DNA of 7,863 nt from Deltaproteobacteria bacterium (GCA_019314085.1 JAFCZZ010000058.1:1-7863); one strand, 5' to 3'; numbered from the stretch's first letter, positions 1 to 6,106 are shown. The notes: generated by a model not told the origin, from the letters alone. Made by a program: numbers and translations.

Positions 1-200
1 CTGAAGTAGTTCTCGATGTCCTCCCTAAGGAGTCTCTCGTCCTCCTGAATGACGATACCGGCTGAGGTGTGCTTGATATTGACGCTGCAGAGCCCGGCCC
101 CTATCCCCGATTGCCGGACAAACTCCCTCACCTCGGGGGTGATGTTTATCACCTCAATCCGCTTCGTCGTCTCTATCCTGAAGGAACTCGCCCGAATCAC
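1..200 (-). CDS. YjbQ/UPF0047 family protein, partial (C-terminus beyond window)
   Basis: The reverse strand from a GTG at 200-198 translates without a stop to the window edge (66 codons seen; the family is usually about 130-140 aa, so roughly half is present). The N-terminal part has the family pattern: a beta segment RIETTKRIEVINITPEVREFV (residues about 8-28, split here only by reading), then GLCSVNIKHTSAGIVIQED at 36-54, matching the conserved G-L-V-x-V-x-x-x-H-T-(T/S)-A-x-x-x-x-x-x-E core with His44. Known for the family: E. coli YjbQ has weak thiamine-phosphate-synthase-like activity, and its main role is unsettled. The GTG lies 2 bases past the stop of the upstream zinc-ribbon gene, with GGAG 11 nt before it that lies within that gene, so translational coupling is likely. 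The reading frame is open further upstream, so the start is probable rather than certain. Family call is confident; physiological role is not inferred. Confidence 0.85.
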   Translation of the reverse strand, partial: MIRASSFRIETTKRIEVINITPEVREFVRQSGIGAGLCSVNIKHTSAGIVIQEDERLLREDIENYF

Positions 201-202
201 TA

Positions 203-391
203 CTACTCGATCTCCGGGAAGAAATGGTCCAGGATTGACTCCTTCTCGAACTCCGTCCCGCCGCAGGCAATGCAGCGCACCTCAGATACCTTCTCCCTGG
301 GCAGGAGCCAGTTTATCTCACCACACCTCTTACAGCGATAGGGGGTTGTGAAGGGAGGGGGAGGGGCAAAGGGTAGCCTTCTTATCGGCAT
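203..391 (-). CDS. Small zinc-ribbon protein (62 aa)
   Basis: This is a 62-residue protein with a proline-rich N-terminus (four consecutive Pro at 10-13) followed by a two-knuckle zinc ribbon: YRCKRCGE with Cys20/Cys23 and VRCIACGG with Cys40/Cys43. The C-terminal tail is acidic and aromatic (DHFFPEIE). I chose the ATG at 391-389, not the in-frame GTG one codon earlier, because a perfect AAGGAGGTT (reverse strand of 395-403) sits with a 5-nt spacer before the ATG and only 2 nt before the GTG. Its stop directly abuts the YjbQ-type gene, so the two form an operon driven by the promoter at 421-449. Such ribbons bind zinc and often contact nucleic acid or other proteins. Nothing in the sequence identifies the partner. 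Confidence 0.8.
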   Translation of the reverse strand: MPIRRLPFAPPPPFTTPYRCKRCGEINWLLPREKVSEVRCIACGGTEFEKESILDHFFPEIE

Positions 392-420
392 CACAACCTC
401 CTTGCATTCTCCTCTACCCC

Positions 421-449
421 ATTGTAAAGTATAACAAGCGGTTTGGCAA
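421..449 (-). promoter_or_regulatory. Sigma70-type promoter for the zinc-ribbon/YjbQ operon
   Basis: Read on the reverse strand, a -35 box TTGCCA (449-444; 5 of 6 consensus) is followed by a 17-nt spacer and a -10 box TACAAT (426-421; 5 of 6). Transcription would start near 414, giving an untranslated leader of about 20 nt that carries AAGGAGG before the ATG at 391. Box quality, exact spacing and position upstream of a strong SD all agree. It sits in the short divergent gap with the plus-strand gene at 472, for which I see only a weak TATAAC (430-435) without a -35 partner. Confidence 0.65.
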
Positions 450-471
450 TGGCAGCTGGCAGGGGGTCAAA

Positions 472-669
472 ATGGAGGAGGTAGCACGGATAACCCATGC
501 CGATACCCGTAAGGCAGTCGAGACCTCTCTGAGAGATGCAGGTGTCTGGGAGAAGCTCGAGCGGGCGATTGAGGACCTTAAGGCAAGGCGAAGGGCACTT
601 GGTCTTCCCGCAGATGGGAGAGAGGGCGACTACTCCCCAGCCCTGAAGGGCGGGGCTTTTAGGGAGTGA
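472..669 (+). CDS. Small helical protein, probably truncated by an inserted palindrome (65-aa frame)
   Basis: The ATG at 472 has a weak G-rich SD (AGGGGG, 5 nt spacer). Residues 1-51 look like a real charged helical protein (EEVARITHADTRKAVETS, then KLERAIEDLKARRRAL). The last 13 or so residues (DYSPALKGGAFRE) are encoded by a GC-rich palindrome, and the stop TGA lies at its outer edge, so this C-terminus is probably not native. In the +1 frame directly after the palindrome, a good coding stretch continues to 766 (see the fragment at 668). I infer an original protein of about 85 aa. I do not recognise the family. It lies first in the plus-strand run and would have overlapped the start of the GHKL gene. 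Confidence 0.5.
   Translation: MEEVARITHADTRKAVETSLRDAGVWEKLERAIEDLKARRRALGLPADGREGDYSPALKGGAFRE
626..665 (-). mobile_element. Solitary IS605-type left-end palindrome (34-40 nt relic or miniature insertion)
   Basis: The core is CCCC-A-GCCC-TGAA-GGGC-GGGG (635-655), followed by CTTTT and bounded by ACTCCC (632-637) and GGGAGT (662-667). On the reverse strand it has the same apical CCCTTCAGGG followed by TGGG as the left-end hairpin of the tnpB element at 6057-6100, and both have AAAAGC between hairpin and outer edge. The flanking bases on the outer side are TTCAC (reverse of 666-670), comparable with TTCAT beside the full element. The left boundary is uncertain: restoring the reading frame across it requires removing a length of 3n+1, such as 34, 37 or 40 nt. 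The palindrome followed by TTTT could also act as an intrinsic terminator between 472 and the downstream operon. Confidence 0.5.
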
Positions 670-766
670 ACATTTCTTTGAACTGGGGCTCAGGGTCTAT
701 GAGGAGGTTCTGAATCTGCCCCGCATGGTGAAACCGGGGAGGGAACTCAAGTGCCGGCGAGGATAG
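668..766 (+). pseudogene. Severed C-terminal part of the gene at 472
   Basis: Frame +1 relative to the 472 frame reads EHFFELGLRVYEEVLNL, then PRMVKPGRELKCRRG, and stops with TAG at 764-766. Its composition is typical of coding sequence here (CTG, CTC, AGG, GAG) and it begins right after the palindrome; upstream, this frame is closed by a TGA inside the palindrome at 644-646. Joining residue about 51 of the 472 protein to this segment gives one continuous charged helical protein. It overlaps the GTG start of the GHKL gene by 16 nt, as adjoining genes in a compact operon often do. A separate 13-codon leader peptide from the ATG at 725 is an alternative reading. I favour an insertion-split gene; a +1 frameshift or ribosome bypass across the hairpin cannot be excluded from sequence alone. 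Confidence 0.45.
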
Positions 767-2202
767 TAACCGAGGAAGAGCTTCGGGCCCTGCCTCTGGA
801 ATGGAAGACCTTTGGGACTCTCTACACCCCGGGATTCCGCACCAATTGGGGAGAGTGGCACATGGTCCGCGAGTTCTACCAGAATGCCCTGGACGAGCAT
901 GACGAAATAGGCGCCAGGGCCCTACCGAGGATCGAACTCACCCCGGAAGGCCTGATCATCAAGGACTACGGGAGGGGGTTTGGGGTTGAGGGGCTTCTCT
1001 TCAAGGAGAGGAAGGTAACGGGGGACCTCAGGGGGACATTCGGTGAGGGGCTGAAGATAGCCTGCAACACCGCTCTCAGACTTGGCTACGATGTCGAGAT
1101 AGAGTCGGCGATGAGGTCAATTGAGGCCGTCTATGTTAGGCGAGTGGTTGACACCCAGGAGCTTGAGCTCTACTTCATAGCCAAGCCGCAGAGGCCGGGG
1201 GTGATCGGGACGACTGTGCTCATCCGGGGCTACCGGGGCCCAACCTTTACCGACCGCTTTACCCAGTTCATCCCGGCCCCTCTCCACACGAGGTCACTGA
1301 CCATAGGGAGGTTTGCCCGGGAGGATGCCATACTCCCTGAACCCCCCAATCGCCTCTACATAAGGGACATTTACGTGAGAGACCTCTCGGTGAGCTACCC
1401 GAGCCGCTTCAGCTACAACCTCTGGGAGGTCGAGCCCGACCCCGACCGCGACGCAGAAAAGTCGACCTCAGAACTCCAGGCTGCCATCGCCAATCTCTGG
1501 GCGACGGTCACCAATACTAGCCTCATCCACCGCTTCCTGGAGGATGCCAGGAACCCGGATCGGTATGAGGCGCAGATCGACTTCACCTGGTTTGAATCGC
1601 TGGCCCTGGTTCGGGAAAGCAGGGCTTACTGGGAGAGGGCCTGGCTGGAACACTTCGGGCCGAGGGCCGTTCTCTTCACCGGTCCAAGCTGGGCCAAGGT
1701 AGCCGAGATGTACGGCTACACCACCATCGAGTACCCCTTGGGCGTGCGGAGGTTTCTTGAGGAAGCTATCCCCAGCGACCGGAGCGTTTCCGAGAGGAGG
1801 ATTGAGGAGCTCAAAAAGCCGCGACCGGTGCCGGCTCATGAGCTCACCCCCACGCAAAGGATACACCTGGAGGCAACACAATGGCTGCATTCCCAGCTGG
1901 GATACCCAAGGTCCCCCAGCATTGTAGCTGCCGAGATACCAGCGGACCCGAGAACGGGGGAGGAGGCTGACGGCCTCTACGACCGGGAAGAAAACGTCAT
2001 ATACATTCAGCCGAGGGTTCTCGACTACATGTCGACGGTGATAGCGACTTATACCCACGAGATGGGCCACTTCGTGAGTGGGGGTGCCCTGGACGGGACG
2101 AGGGAACATGTAGACGGGGTCCAGAGGGTGGCAGCGCTCATCGCCGAGCTTCTGGTACAGAGCCCCGGGCACCCCATCTGGCGCGGTGTTATCTGGAGGT
2201 GA
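751..2202 (+). CDS. GHKL (Hsp90/histidine-kinase-fold) ATPase fused to an HExxH metallopeptidase-like domain
   Basis: This 483-aa protein has a Bergerat-fold ATPase at its N-terminus: the N box EFYQNALDE (41-49, with Glu41 and Asn45), the G1 box DYGRGFG (72-78, DxGxG), the G2 box GTFGEGLKIA (95-104, GxxGxGL), and GTTVLIRG (153-160) as the later conserved strand. The middle (about 200-360) is unfamiliar and rich in Trp, Tyr and Arg. Near the C-terminus THEMGHF (435-441) provides HExxH: His436 and His440 as zinc ligands and Glu437 as catalytic base. The third ligand is unclear (Glu452, Asp455 or Glu466); no HxxGxxH pattern is present, so it is not a metzincin. No signal peptide or membrane segment is visible, so it should act in the cytoplasm. 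The start is GTG with GGAGG 8 nt upstream, and a stop at 700-702 closes the frame with no other start between. ATPase call is strong; active peptidase is an inference. Phage rIIA-like GHKL proteins are a possible relative. Confidence 0.8.
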   Translation: MPARIVTEEELRALPLEWKTFGTLYTPGFRTNWGEWHMVREFYQNALDEHDEIGARALPRIELTPEGLIIKDYGRGFGVEGLLFKERKVTGDLRGTFGEGLKIACNTALRLGYDVEIESAMRSIEAVYVRRVVDTQELELYFIAKPQRPGVIGTTVLIRGYRGPTFTDRFTQFIPAPLHTRSLTIGRFAREDAILPEPPNRLYIRDIYVRDLSVSYPSRFSYNLWEVEPDPDRDAEKSTSELQAAIANLWATVTNTSLIHRFLEDARNPDRYEAQIDFTWFESLALVRESRAYWERAWLEHFGPRAVLFTGPSWAKVAEMYGYTTIEYPLGVRRFLEEAIPSDRSVSERRIEELKKPRPVPAHELTPTQRIHLEATQWLHSQLGYPRSPSIVAAEIPADPRTGEEADGLYDREENVIYIQPRVLDYMSTVIATYTHEMGHFVSGGALDGTREHVDGVQRVAALIAELLVQSPGHPIWRGVIWR

Positions 2203-2205
2203 CTT

Positions 2206-2523
2206 GTGGAGTACAGGGAGTTCAAGATTCCCAAGCGGCCTCCTCGGGACGGGGGCTTCTGGACGGTTATCTGTGTTCAGAAGAGGAGGGGCCTAATCCT
2301 GGCCTACGTCTCTCCTGATGGGGAGCACTTCACCCTGTATGATACCCTGGCCACCCCGAGGGTCAGCCTCAGCGAGTCGGTGGAGCTCTTCAGGGTGGGC
2401 TTCAATCCCGCGGTCTACCAGGCCTTCCCCTCGGCCCCCCTTGACCGCTGGGAGGTGATTGAAAAGGCACCAACCCTCTCCGATATATGGGCAAGACCGG
2501 TGAGGTTCTTCCCTGACTGCTGA
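2206..2523 (+). CDS. Hypothetical protein, 105 aa
   Basis: I do not recognise this protein. It starts with GTG 3 nt after the stop of the GHKL gene, and the SD GGAGGTG (2195-2201) overlaps that stop, so the two are translationally linked. The sequence alternates hydrophobic and polar residues in a way typical of a small beta-rich domain (FWTVICVQKRRGLILAYVS, then HFTLYDTL), followed by a mixed C-terminus with several Pro and aromatics and a terminal Cys. There are no metal-binding clusters, signal peptide or membrane helix. Its tight placement suggests it works with the GHKL-protease product, perhaps as an adaptor or small partner, but that rests on context only. Confidence 0.7.
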   Translation: MEYREFKIPKRPPRDGGFWTVICVQKRRGLILAYVSPDGEHFTLYDTLATPRVSLSESVELFRVGFNPAVYQAFPSAPLDRWEVIEKAPTLSDIWARPVRFFPDC

Positions 2524-2555
2524 ATAGGAGTGCAGGTCCTCACCAGGGAGTCAAG

Positions 2556-3185
2556 ATGCCTGGTCAAACGCTGCTCAGCCCCGGCCCGGAAGCGGGTCCG
2601 GAGTTGAGGGACAATCCCGATAGGAAGAGGCGCCGGGAAAAGCTGAGGAAGCAGCTCAGCTGGCTCTACAGGATGGCCCGGGAGATAGAGCTCGCCACCA
2701 GGCTCAAGGTGCGGAGGGCGATCCCCCCGCTCTATCCGGGCATGTATCTCCCAAGCCGTCTCATGGAGGAGCTTTCGGCTGCGGGAAGGAAGGCGATAGA
2801 TGCCCTTTCACTCATAAGGGACGCTCTGGAGAGGTATGAGGCAACCGGGATAGATATCGAACGAGCCAGGATAGCCTCGCTCCTTGAGACGGTAAAGGAC
2901 TCGAGGGATGAGTTCTCCCGGATAATCAAAATAGCCTACACCATGAAGGACAGGGAGGAGGAGAGGATCAAGAGGGGTAGGGAGAAGCTCGCTCAACTTG
3001 AGCTTCTTGGGGCCCCGGATAGGGAGATAGTCGAGACAAGGGCGGCAATGCGTGAAGCAGAAATAGGCATAAGGCAGTATACCGAGGTGATCAACGCAGG
3101 CCGCCTCATCACCTATATAGTCGGGGAGGGGCTTGAGGCGATGAGGGAAAGTATCGAGGCAATCGGCCTCAGGATCCCAGAGTAA
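2556..3185 (+). CDS. Hypothetical highly charged alpha-helical protein, 209 aa
   Basis: The family is not recognised. After a Pro/Gly-rich first 20 residues comes a basic patch (DRKRRREKLRKQ, 22-33) and then almost continuous amphipathic helix. Likely helices are at about 30-50, 66-95, 100-175 and 180-205, with a strongly charged central stretch (KDREEERIKRGREKLAQLE, 130-148) that may form a coiled coil. There is no Cys cluster, catalytic motif or membrane segment. The ATG at 2556 follows AGGGAG with a 5-nt spacer, 32 nt after the previous gene. A structural, oligomerising or nucleic-acid-binding role fits the composition and the basic N-terminus, but the function is open. Confidence 0.7.
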   Translation: MPGQTLLSPGPEAGPELRDNPDRKRRREKLRKQLSWLYRMAREIELATRLKVRRAIPPLYPGMYLPSRLMEELSAAGRKAIDALSLIRDALERYEATGIDIERARIASLLETVKDSRDEFSRIIKIAYTMKDREEERIKRGREKLAQLELLGAPDREIVETRAAMREAEIGIRQYTEVINAGRLITYIVGEGLEAMRESIEAIGLRIPE

Positions 3186-3254
3186 ACAGGGCCTTCTTGA
3201 CAGGCATCCCTGATTATACTAGAGTCGAGATCAGAAGGAGGAGGGGAGGAAACC

Positions 3255-4850
3255 ATGCCAAAGGGAGAGGAACTGCAAGCAAGGGTTGAGGAACTGAGGG
3301 CAAGTGGTGCCGAAACGAACGAGATTATCTCTTCAATCCTCGAGGAGGACTACGAGGGAACGCCAACCGGGGAACTTGCCAAGTACCTGGATATCTCCCC
3401 GGTGGTAGTTGGCAGGATACGGGGCAACATTGCCCGGTCCCGCAAGGCAGAGGCGAAGCGGATGATGGAGGGGGGTGAGGGGGGGGAGGGGCCATCTATC
3501 GTGGAGACATTCAAGGATGCTGTCTACCGGGTGATCCGACGGGGTGGCCCGGGGTGGAAGGAGCACCTGGTAAAGCTCTTCGAGAAGCAGGCCCACCTCC
3601 TGAGGTCGCACGATACACTGGTTGCCTGGCTGACAAGGCTGGGGTGCACGGGGTCGGAGGCGGAGATGGTAGCTGAGGAGCTACTGCCTTCCGGGGGCTA
3701 TGGCAGCCTCGGTCAGCCCGGTCAGCCCACTCAGCAGCCGGGACAGCCGTCGATCGCCTACGTCCCGCAGCCGGGTGGGGGATACACCCCGATAATTGTC
3801 ATGTCCCAGCCATCACCGACTCCTCCCTGGCAGCCGGGGAATATCACCCTCACCGTTCCTCCCCAGCCACCAGCCCCCGAGCCAAAGGAAAGCCCCGAGC
3901 TCAGCATACTCCGGGAGGAGGTAAGGGCAATCAGGGAGAACTTCAAGGAACTGAGTCAGCATGTGGCAGACCTGGCCAACCTGGCGAGAACACCGCCATC
4001 CCCGCCACCGCAGCCCGCTCCACCACCGCCACCGAGAATGAGGAGGAGGCCGATGCTCGATGAGGAGGGGAGAATTGCCCGGGATGCCGACGGCAACATA
4101 ATCTACGAGGAAGTACCCTACGATGAGACCCAGGCCCAGCTCGAGTACATGAGGGGGATAGCGGCGCTATCCAGGCGCGATGATAGCGGGCTCTCGGGTG
4201 AGAGCATCAAGAACATCATCAATGAAGAGCTTAATAAAAGGGACATCCAGCAGCAGAGGTTCAATGAGCTCAGAGAGAGCATAATGGCCGAGATCGAGAG
4301 GAGGTTCCCGAAGCGGGAAGGCGAGGAGCAGAGAATGGTGACCGCCGACGAGATTCGGGGGGTGATAAAGGACGAGCTCGAGAGAAGGGGGGAGCCTGAG
4401 CGGGATAGGCAGATAATAGAGCTGAGGGAGAAGATTGACAACATCATCCACGAGAGGGAACGCTCCGAGGAGATACGGAGGGCGATCAGCGAGCAGATTG
4501 AGCCGATTTTCAAGAAGATGGAGGAGCTTGAGCTGGCAACCAAGAAGACGTCGCTCACCGGGGAAAGCGCCAGGCTGGTCCACACCGAGACAATGGCCGA
4601 GAGCTGGCAGAGGTTCTTCCTTGAGATGGGGCAAATGCTGGATAGGAACATCCGGGCGGCGCTACTGAACGCCGTGGTGAGCCAGCTGAGGCGGGATGGC
4701 GCCTCTGAGGGGGTTATAAAGGAGGTCATCAGGACGGCCGGTGGGGTACCGAGCTCGGAGCCGGAGACACCATCCAGACCGAGCGGGCTTAGGGAGAAGG
4801 CCAAGGAATTCGAGAGGAAGTATTTGAAGCCGGAGGCTTGGTCAGCGTAA
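3255..4850 (+). CDS. HTH-like, proline-rich coiled-coil protein, 531 aa
   Basis: The family is not recognised. Residues about 19-60 resemble a helix-turn-helix (TNEIISSILEEDYEGTPTGE, then LAKYLDISPVVVGRIRGNI). A compact helical part follows (about 80-145), then a Gln/Pro/Gly linker with GQP repeats (153-165) and more Pro to about 211, a coiled coil (211-243), a run of Pro (247-260), and a long charged helical region (about 285-430). The C-terminal part includes a helical patch at 441-495. The start has a very strong G-rich SD (AAGGAGGAGGGGAGG, 3235-3249). Its stop TAA is supplied by the first bases of the tnpB element; without the insert the frame reads GCA TGA, ending in the same residues and overlapping the ATPase start. 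A DNA-binding adaptor partnering with that ATPase is plausible; a virion or scaffold protein is an alternative. Confidence 0.75.
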   Translation: MPKGEELQARVEELRASGAETNEIISSILEEDYEGTPTGELAKYLDISPVVVGRIRGNIARSRKAEAKRMMEGGEGGEGPSIVETFKDAVYRVIRRGGPGWKEHLVKLFEKQAHLLRSHDTLVAWLTRLGCTGSEAEMVAEELLPSGGYGSLGQPGQPTQQPGQPSIAYVPQPGGGYTPIIVMSQPSPTPPWQPGNITLTVPPQPPAPEPKESPELSILREEVRAIRENFKELSQHVADLANLARTPPSPPPQPAPPPPPRMRRRPMLDEEGRIARDADGNIIYEEVPYDETQAQLEYMRGIAALSRRDDSGLSGESIKNIINEELNKRDIQQQRFNELRESIMAEIERRFPKREGEEQRMVTADEIRGVIKDELERRGEPERDRQIIELREKIDNIIHERERSEEIRRAISEQIEPIFKKMEELELATKKTSLTGESARLVHTETMAESWQRFFLEMGQMLDRNIRAALLNAVVSQLRRDGASEGVIKEVIRTAGGVPSSEPETPSRPSGLREKAKEFERKYLKPEAWSA

Positions 4851-4990
4851 GCTGACCCACGACTAAAGTCGTGGGCTTTCGCCTGCGAGAGCGGCGATTA
4901 AGAGCTGGCTTACGGCAGCCCAACCCGAGGACTTGTAGCCCTCGGTAAAGTTAATAGCAATAGACCGGGAGGCATTGAGGTCGGAGTGCA
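4829..4990 (-). ncRNA. Predicted omega RNA (TnpB guide RNA), limits approximate
   Basis: In IS200/IS605 elements the RNA that guides TnpB is made from the 3' end of tnpB and the right end, and its guide is the flanking DNA just past that end (known for characterised TnpBs). Here the scaffold would comprise the tnpB 3' end, the right-end hairpin (4856-4875) and the terminal bases GTCAGCTTAC (4856-4847, reverse strand). The guide would then start with GCTGACCAAGCCTCCG (4846-4831). The first six guide bases GCTGAC are complementary to GTCAGC in the scaffold end and could pair around a TTAC loop. The 5' limit is a guess; no separate promoter was found. Confidence 0.45.
4856..4875 (-). repeat. Right-end hairpin of the tnpB element
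   Basis: CCCACGAC (4856-4863) and GTCGTGGG (4868-4875) form a perfect 8-bp stem around a 4-nt loop; a ninth A-T pair is possible. The TAG stop of tnpB (4865-4863) lies at the loop, a common arrangement in tnpB elements of this kind. Next to it, GTCAGC-GTAA-GCTGAC (4841-4856) forms a second small palindrome that crosses the inferred element boundary. Confidence 0.8.
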
Positions 4991-6008
4991 GTTGGAAGCC
5001 ACATCGCTTACACTTAAAGATAGCACCGTTGCGGTTCCCCTTGGCAATGTGCCCGCATCTGGAGCACTTCTGGGAGGTGTATCGGGCATCAACAAAGCCA
5101 ACTGGAATGCCCTGAGCCAGAGCTTTGTATTCAACAAACCTCTGAAGTATGGCAAATCCCCAACTATGGACTTGCCGATTGCCTTTTCTCCCAAGCTCAG
5201 CCCTGCTCCTGATGTGAGTCAGCTTCTCAAAGACGATAATGGGGCTATCAAAGGTGGATGCGTGGCTCACCAACCACTTACTTATGTTGTGCAGCGCCCA
5301 CCGGTGGAAGCGGTTCTCCCGACCACTAAGCCGTCTCAAGACACGCTTAGCGCCCCGGGTGCCTTTGCTCTGAAGGGACTTGCGCACTCTAAAGTAGTGG
5401 TTCCTACGCCAGTTAAGCTTGCCGGCATTAAAGAACTTATTGGTAGAGATAACGGCAATGTTCTTAACCCCCAGGTCAACCCCAATAACACACTTGGGAG
5501 GATTAGGCGATGGAATAAGCTTTTTCAAAACAAGGTGAAGATAGAAGGCCTTATTCCGATAAACGAGGTCAGCCGAGCCAAATTCCCAGGACTTATCCTC
5601 AAGATAGCTTCGCTGGTAATCCCCCAGGATAAACTTACACCTCACTCTATGCCCATTGGTAGAAAGAGTGCAGTAATCGGGTTTAATGGTGCAGGTTCTA
5701 GCATCGTAGCGGATGGGGGTAAAGTCGAAGTGGGGCTTAGAACCCTTCCTTTTAAGACTGGATTTGACTGCCTCGGCTACCTTATCACGAGCGGAACAGC
5801 TAAGGTTTGCCGAGAGGTTAAACAACTTGCGGGTAGGATAATAGACCTCGTGGTGCAAGGCTACTTTGTTGGTAAGCTTCTTCTCCCAGGCAATATCACA
5901 AATCCAGTTGCAGGCATCAGTGTATGCCTTTATCGTCTCAAGCAGAAGCTGAGCATCTTCTGGAAGAAGCTTTATCCTGACCGTCCGTTTGATTTCTTGC
6001 ATATTCAT
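4863..6008 (-). CDS. tnpB: RNA-guided endonuclease TnpB (IS605 OrfB type), apparently intact
   Basis: At 381 aa this is a normal length for TnpB. The N-terminal part (about 1-165) is the OrfB recognition/wedge-type region. The RuvC-like nuclease follows with all three acidic residues: Asp178 in IGVDLG, Glu261 in IIVFEKL and Asp343 in HSDLNAS. A zinc finger lies between the last two (CSRCG 315-319 and CKRCG 333-337; Cys315, 318, 333, 336). TnpB is an RNA-guided DNA nuclease that cuts at the empty donor site next to a TAM and so helps retain the element. The frame is complete, with no stop or shift. The first ATG (6008) directly abuts the -10 box, so transcription would begin near 6002, exactly at the second ATG (codon 3). 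The true start may therefore be this ATG, on a leaderless message. No SD precedes either ATG. Confidence 0.95.
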   Translation of the reverse strand: MNMQEIKRTVRIKLLPEDAQLLLETIKAYTDACNWICDIAWEKKLTNKVALHHEVYYPTRKLFNLSANLSCSARDKVAEAVKSSLKRKGSKPHFDFTPIRYDARTCTIKPDYCTLSTNGHRVRCKFILGDYQRSYLEDKSWEFGSADLVYRNKAFYLHLVLKKLIPSPNPPKCVIGVDLGVKNIAVISTNKFFNAGKLNWRRNHYFRVRKSLQSKGTRGAKRVLRRLSGRENRFHRWALHNISKWLVSHASTFDSPIIVFEKLTHIRSRAELGRKGNRQVHSWGFAILQRFVEYKALAQGIPVGFVDARYTSQKCSRCGHIAKGNRNGAIFKCKRCGFQLHSDLNASRSIAINFTEGYKSSGWAAVSQLLIAALAGESPRL

Positions 6009-6037
6009 ATATTAGGTCAATACAAGCGATTTGTCAA
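6009..6037 (-). promoter_or_regulatory. Sigma70-type promoter of tnpB
   Basis: On the reverse strand a consensus -35 TTGACA (6037-6032) is followed by 17 nt and a -10 TAATAT (6014-6009; 4-5 of 6 by position). The -10 box touches the first tnpB ATG at 6008, so the start point would fall near the second ATG at 6002-6000. This implies a leaderless tnpB message or a start downstream of the annotated first codon. It lies within the element, in the AT-rich stretch between tnpB and the left-end hairpin. Confidence 0.65.
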
Positions 6038-6056
6038 ATCTAAAGAAAGGAGGGGT

Positions 6057-6100
6057 GCGCCAATTCCTCCCACCCCTGAAGGGATGGGTTTCCTTGGCGC
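6057..6100 (-). repeat. Left-end imperfect hairpin of the tnpB element
   Basis: The outer arms GCGCCAA (6057-6063) and TTGGCGC (6094-6100) are perfectly complementary. After an internal loop of 5 nt on each side, the inner stem is CCCACCCC (6069-6076) against GGGATGGG (6081-6088) around TGAA; its one mismatch becomes a G-T wobble on the reverse strand. The reverse-strand apex CCCTTCAGGG is shared with the palindrome at 626-665. Six bases (TTTTCT) separate it from the ATPase start codon, so on a plus-strand transcript this structure lies immediately before that start. Confidence 0.8.
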
Positions 6101-6106
6101 TTTTCT

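Larger units (their letters stand above)
4847..6106 (-). mobile_element. tnpB-only IS200/IS605-type insertion (about 1.26 kb)
   Basis: The element contains one gene (tnpB), a left-end hairpin at 6057-6100 and a right-end hairpin at 4856-4875, with no tnpA, so movement would need a transposase in trans. The boundaries come from reconstruction: on the reverse strand the flank TTCAT (6111-6107) precedes the left end and the right end finishes ...GTGGGTCAGCTTAC at 4847. Cutting at these points joins GTCAGC to ATGAAG and restores an ATGA stop/start overlap between the neighbouring genes. There is no target duplication, as expected for this family. Base composition around tnpB is more AT-rich than its neighbours, consistent with recent arrival. 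The right boundary could alternatively lie 6 nt further out (at 4841). Confidence 0.8.

Noticed and set aside
49..351. Two plus-strand open frames at 49-351 and 69-341
   Set aside because: Both are antisense to the YjbQ-type and zinc-ribbon genes, which have family motifs, an SD and a promoter.
1468..2172. Minus-strand 234-aa open frame
   Set aside because: It is a shadow of the GHKL-HExxH gene, whose motifs are clear on the plus strand.
3197..3220. TTGACA and TATACT before the 531-aa gene as a promoter
   Set aside because: The spacer is only 12 nt, and with a 17-nt spacer the -10 would be TAGAGT, a poor match.
3711..3749. GQP-encoding CAGCC repeats as a tandem DNA repeat or CRISPR-like array
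   Set aside because: The repetition is short and explained by a Gln/Pro-rich linker in the protein; there are no regular spacers.
4118..4804. Minus-strand 228-aa Ser/Leu-rich open frame
   Set aside because: Its serine and leucine runs are the reverse of GAG/AGG-rich coding on the plus strand.
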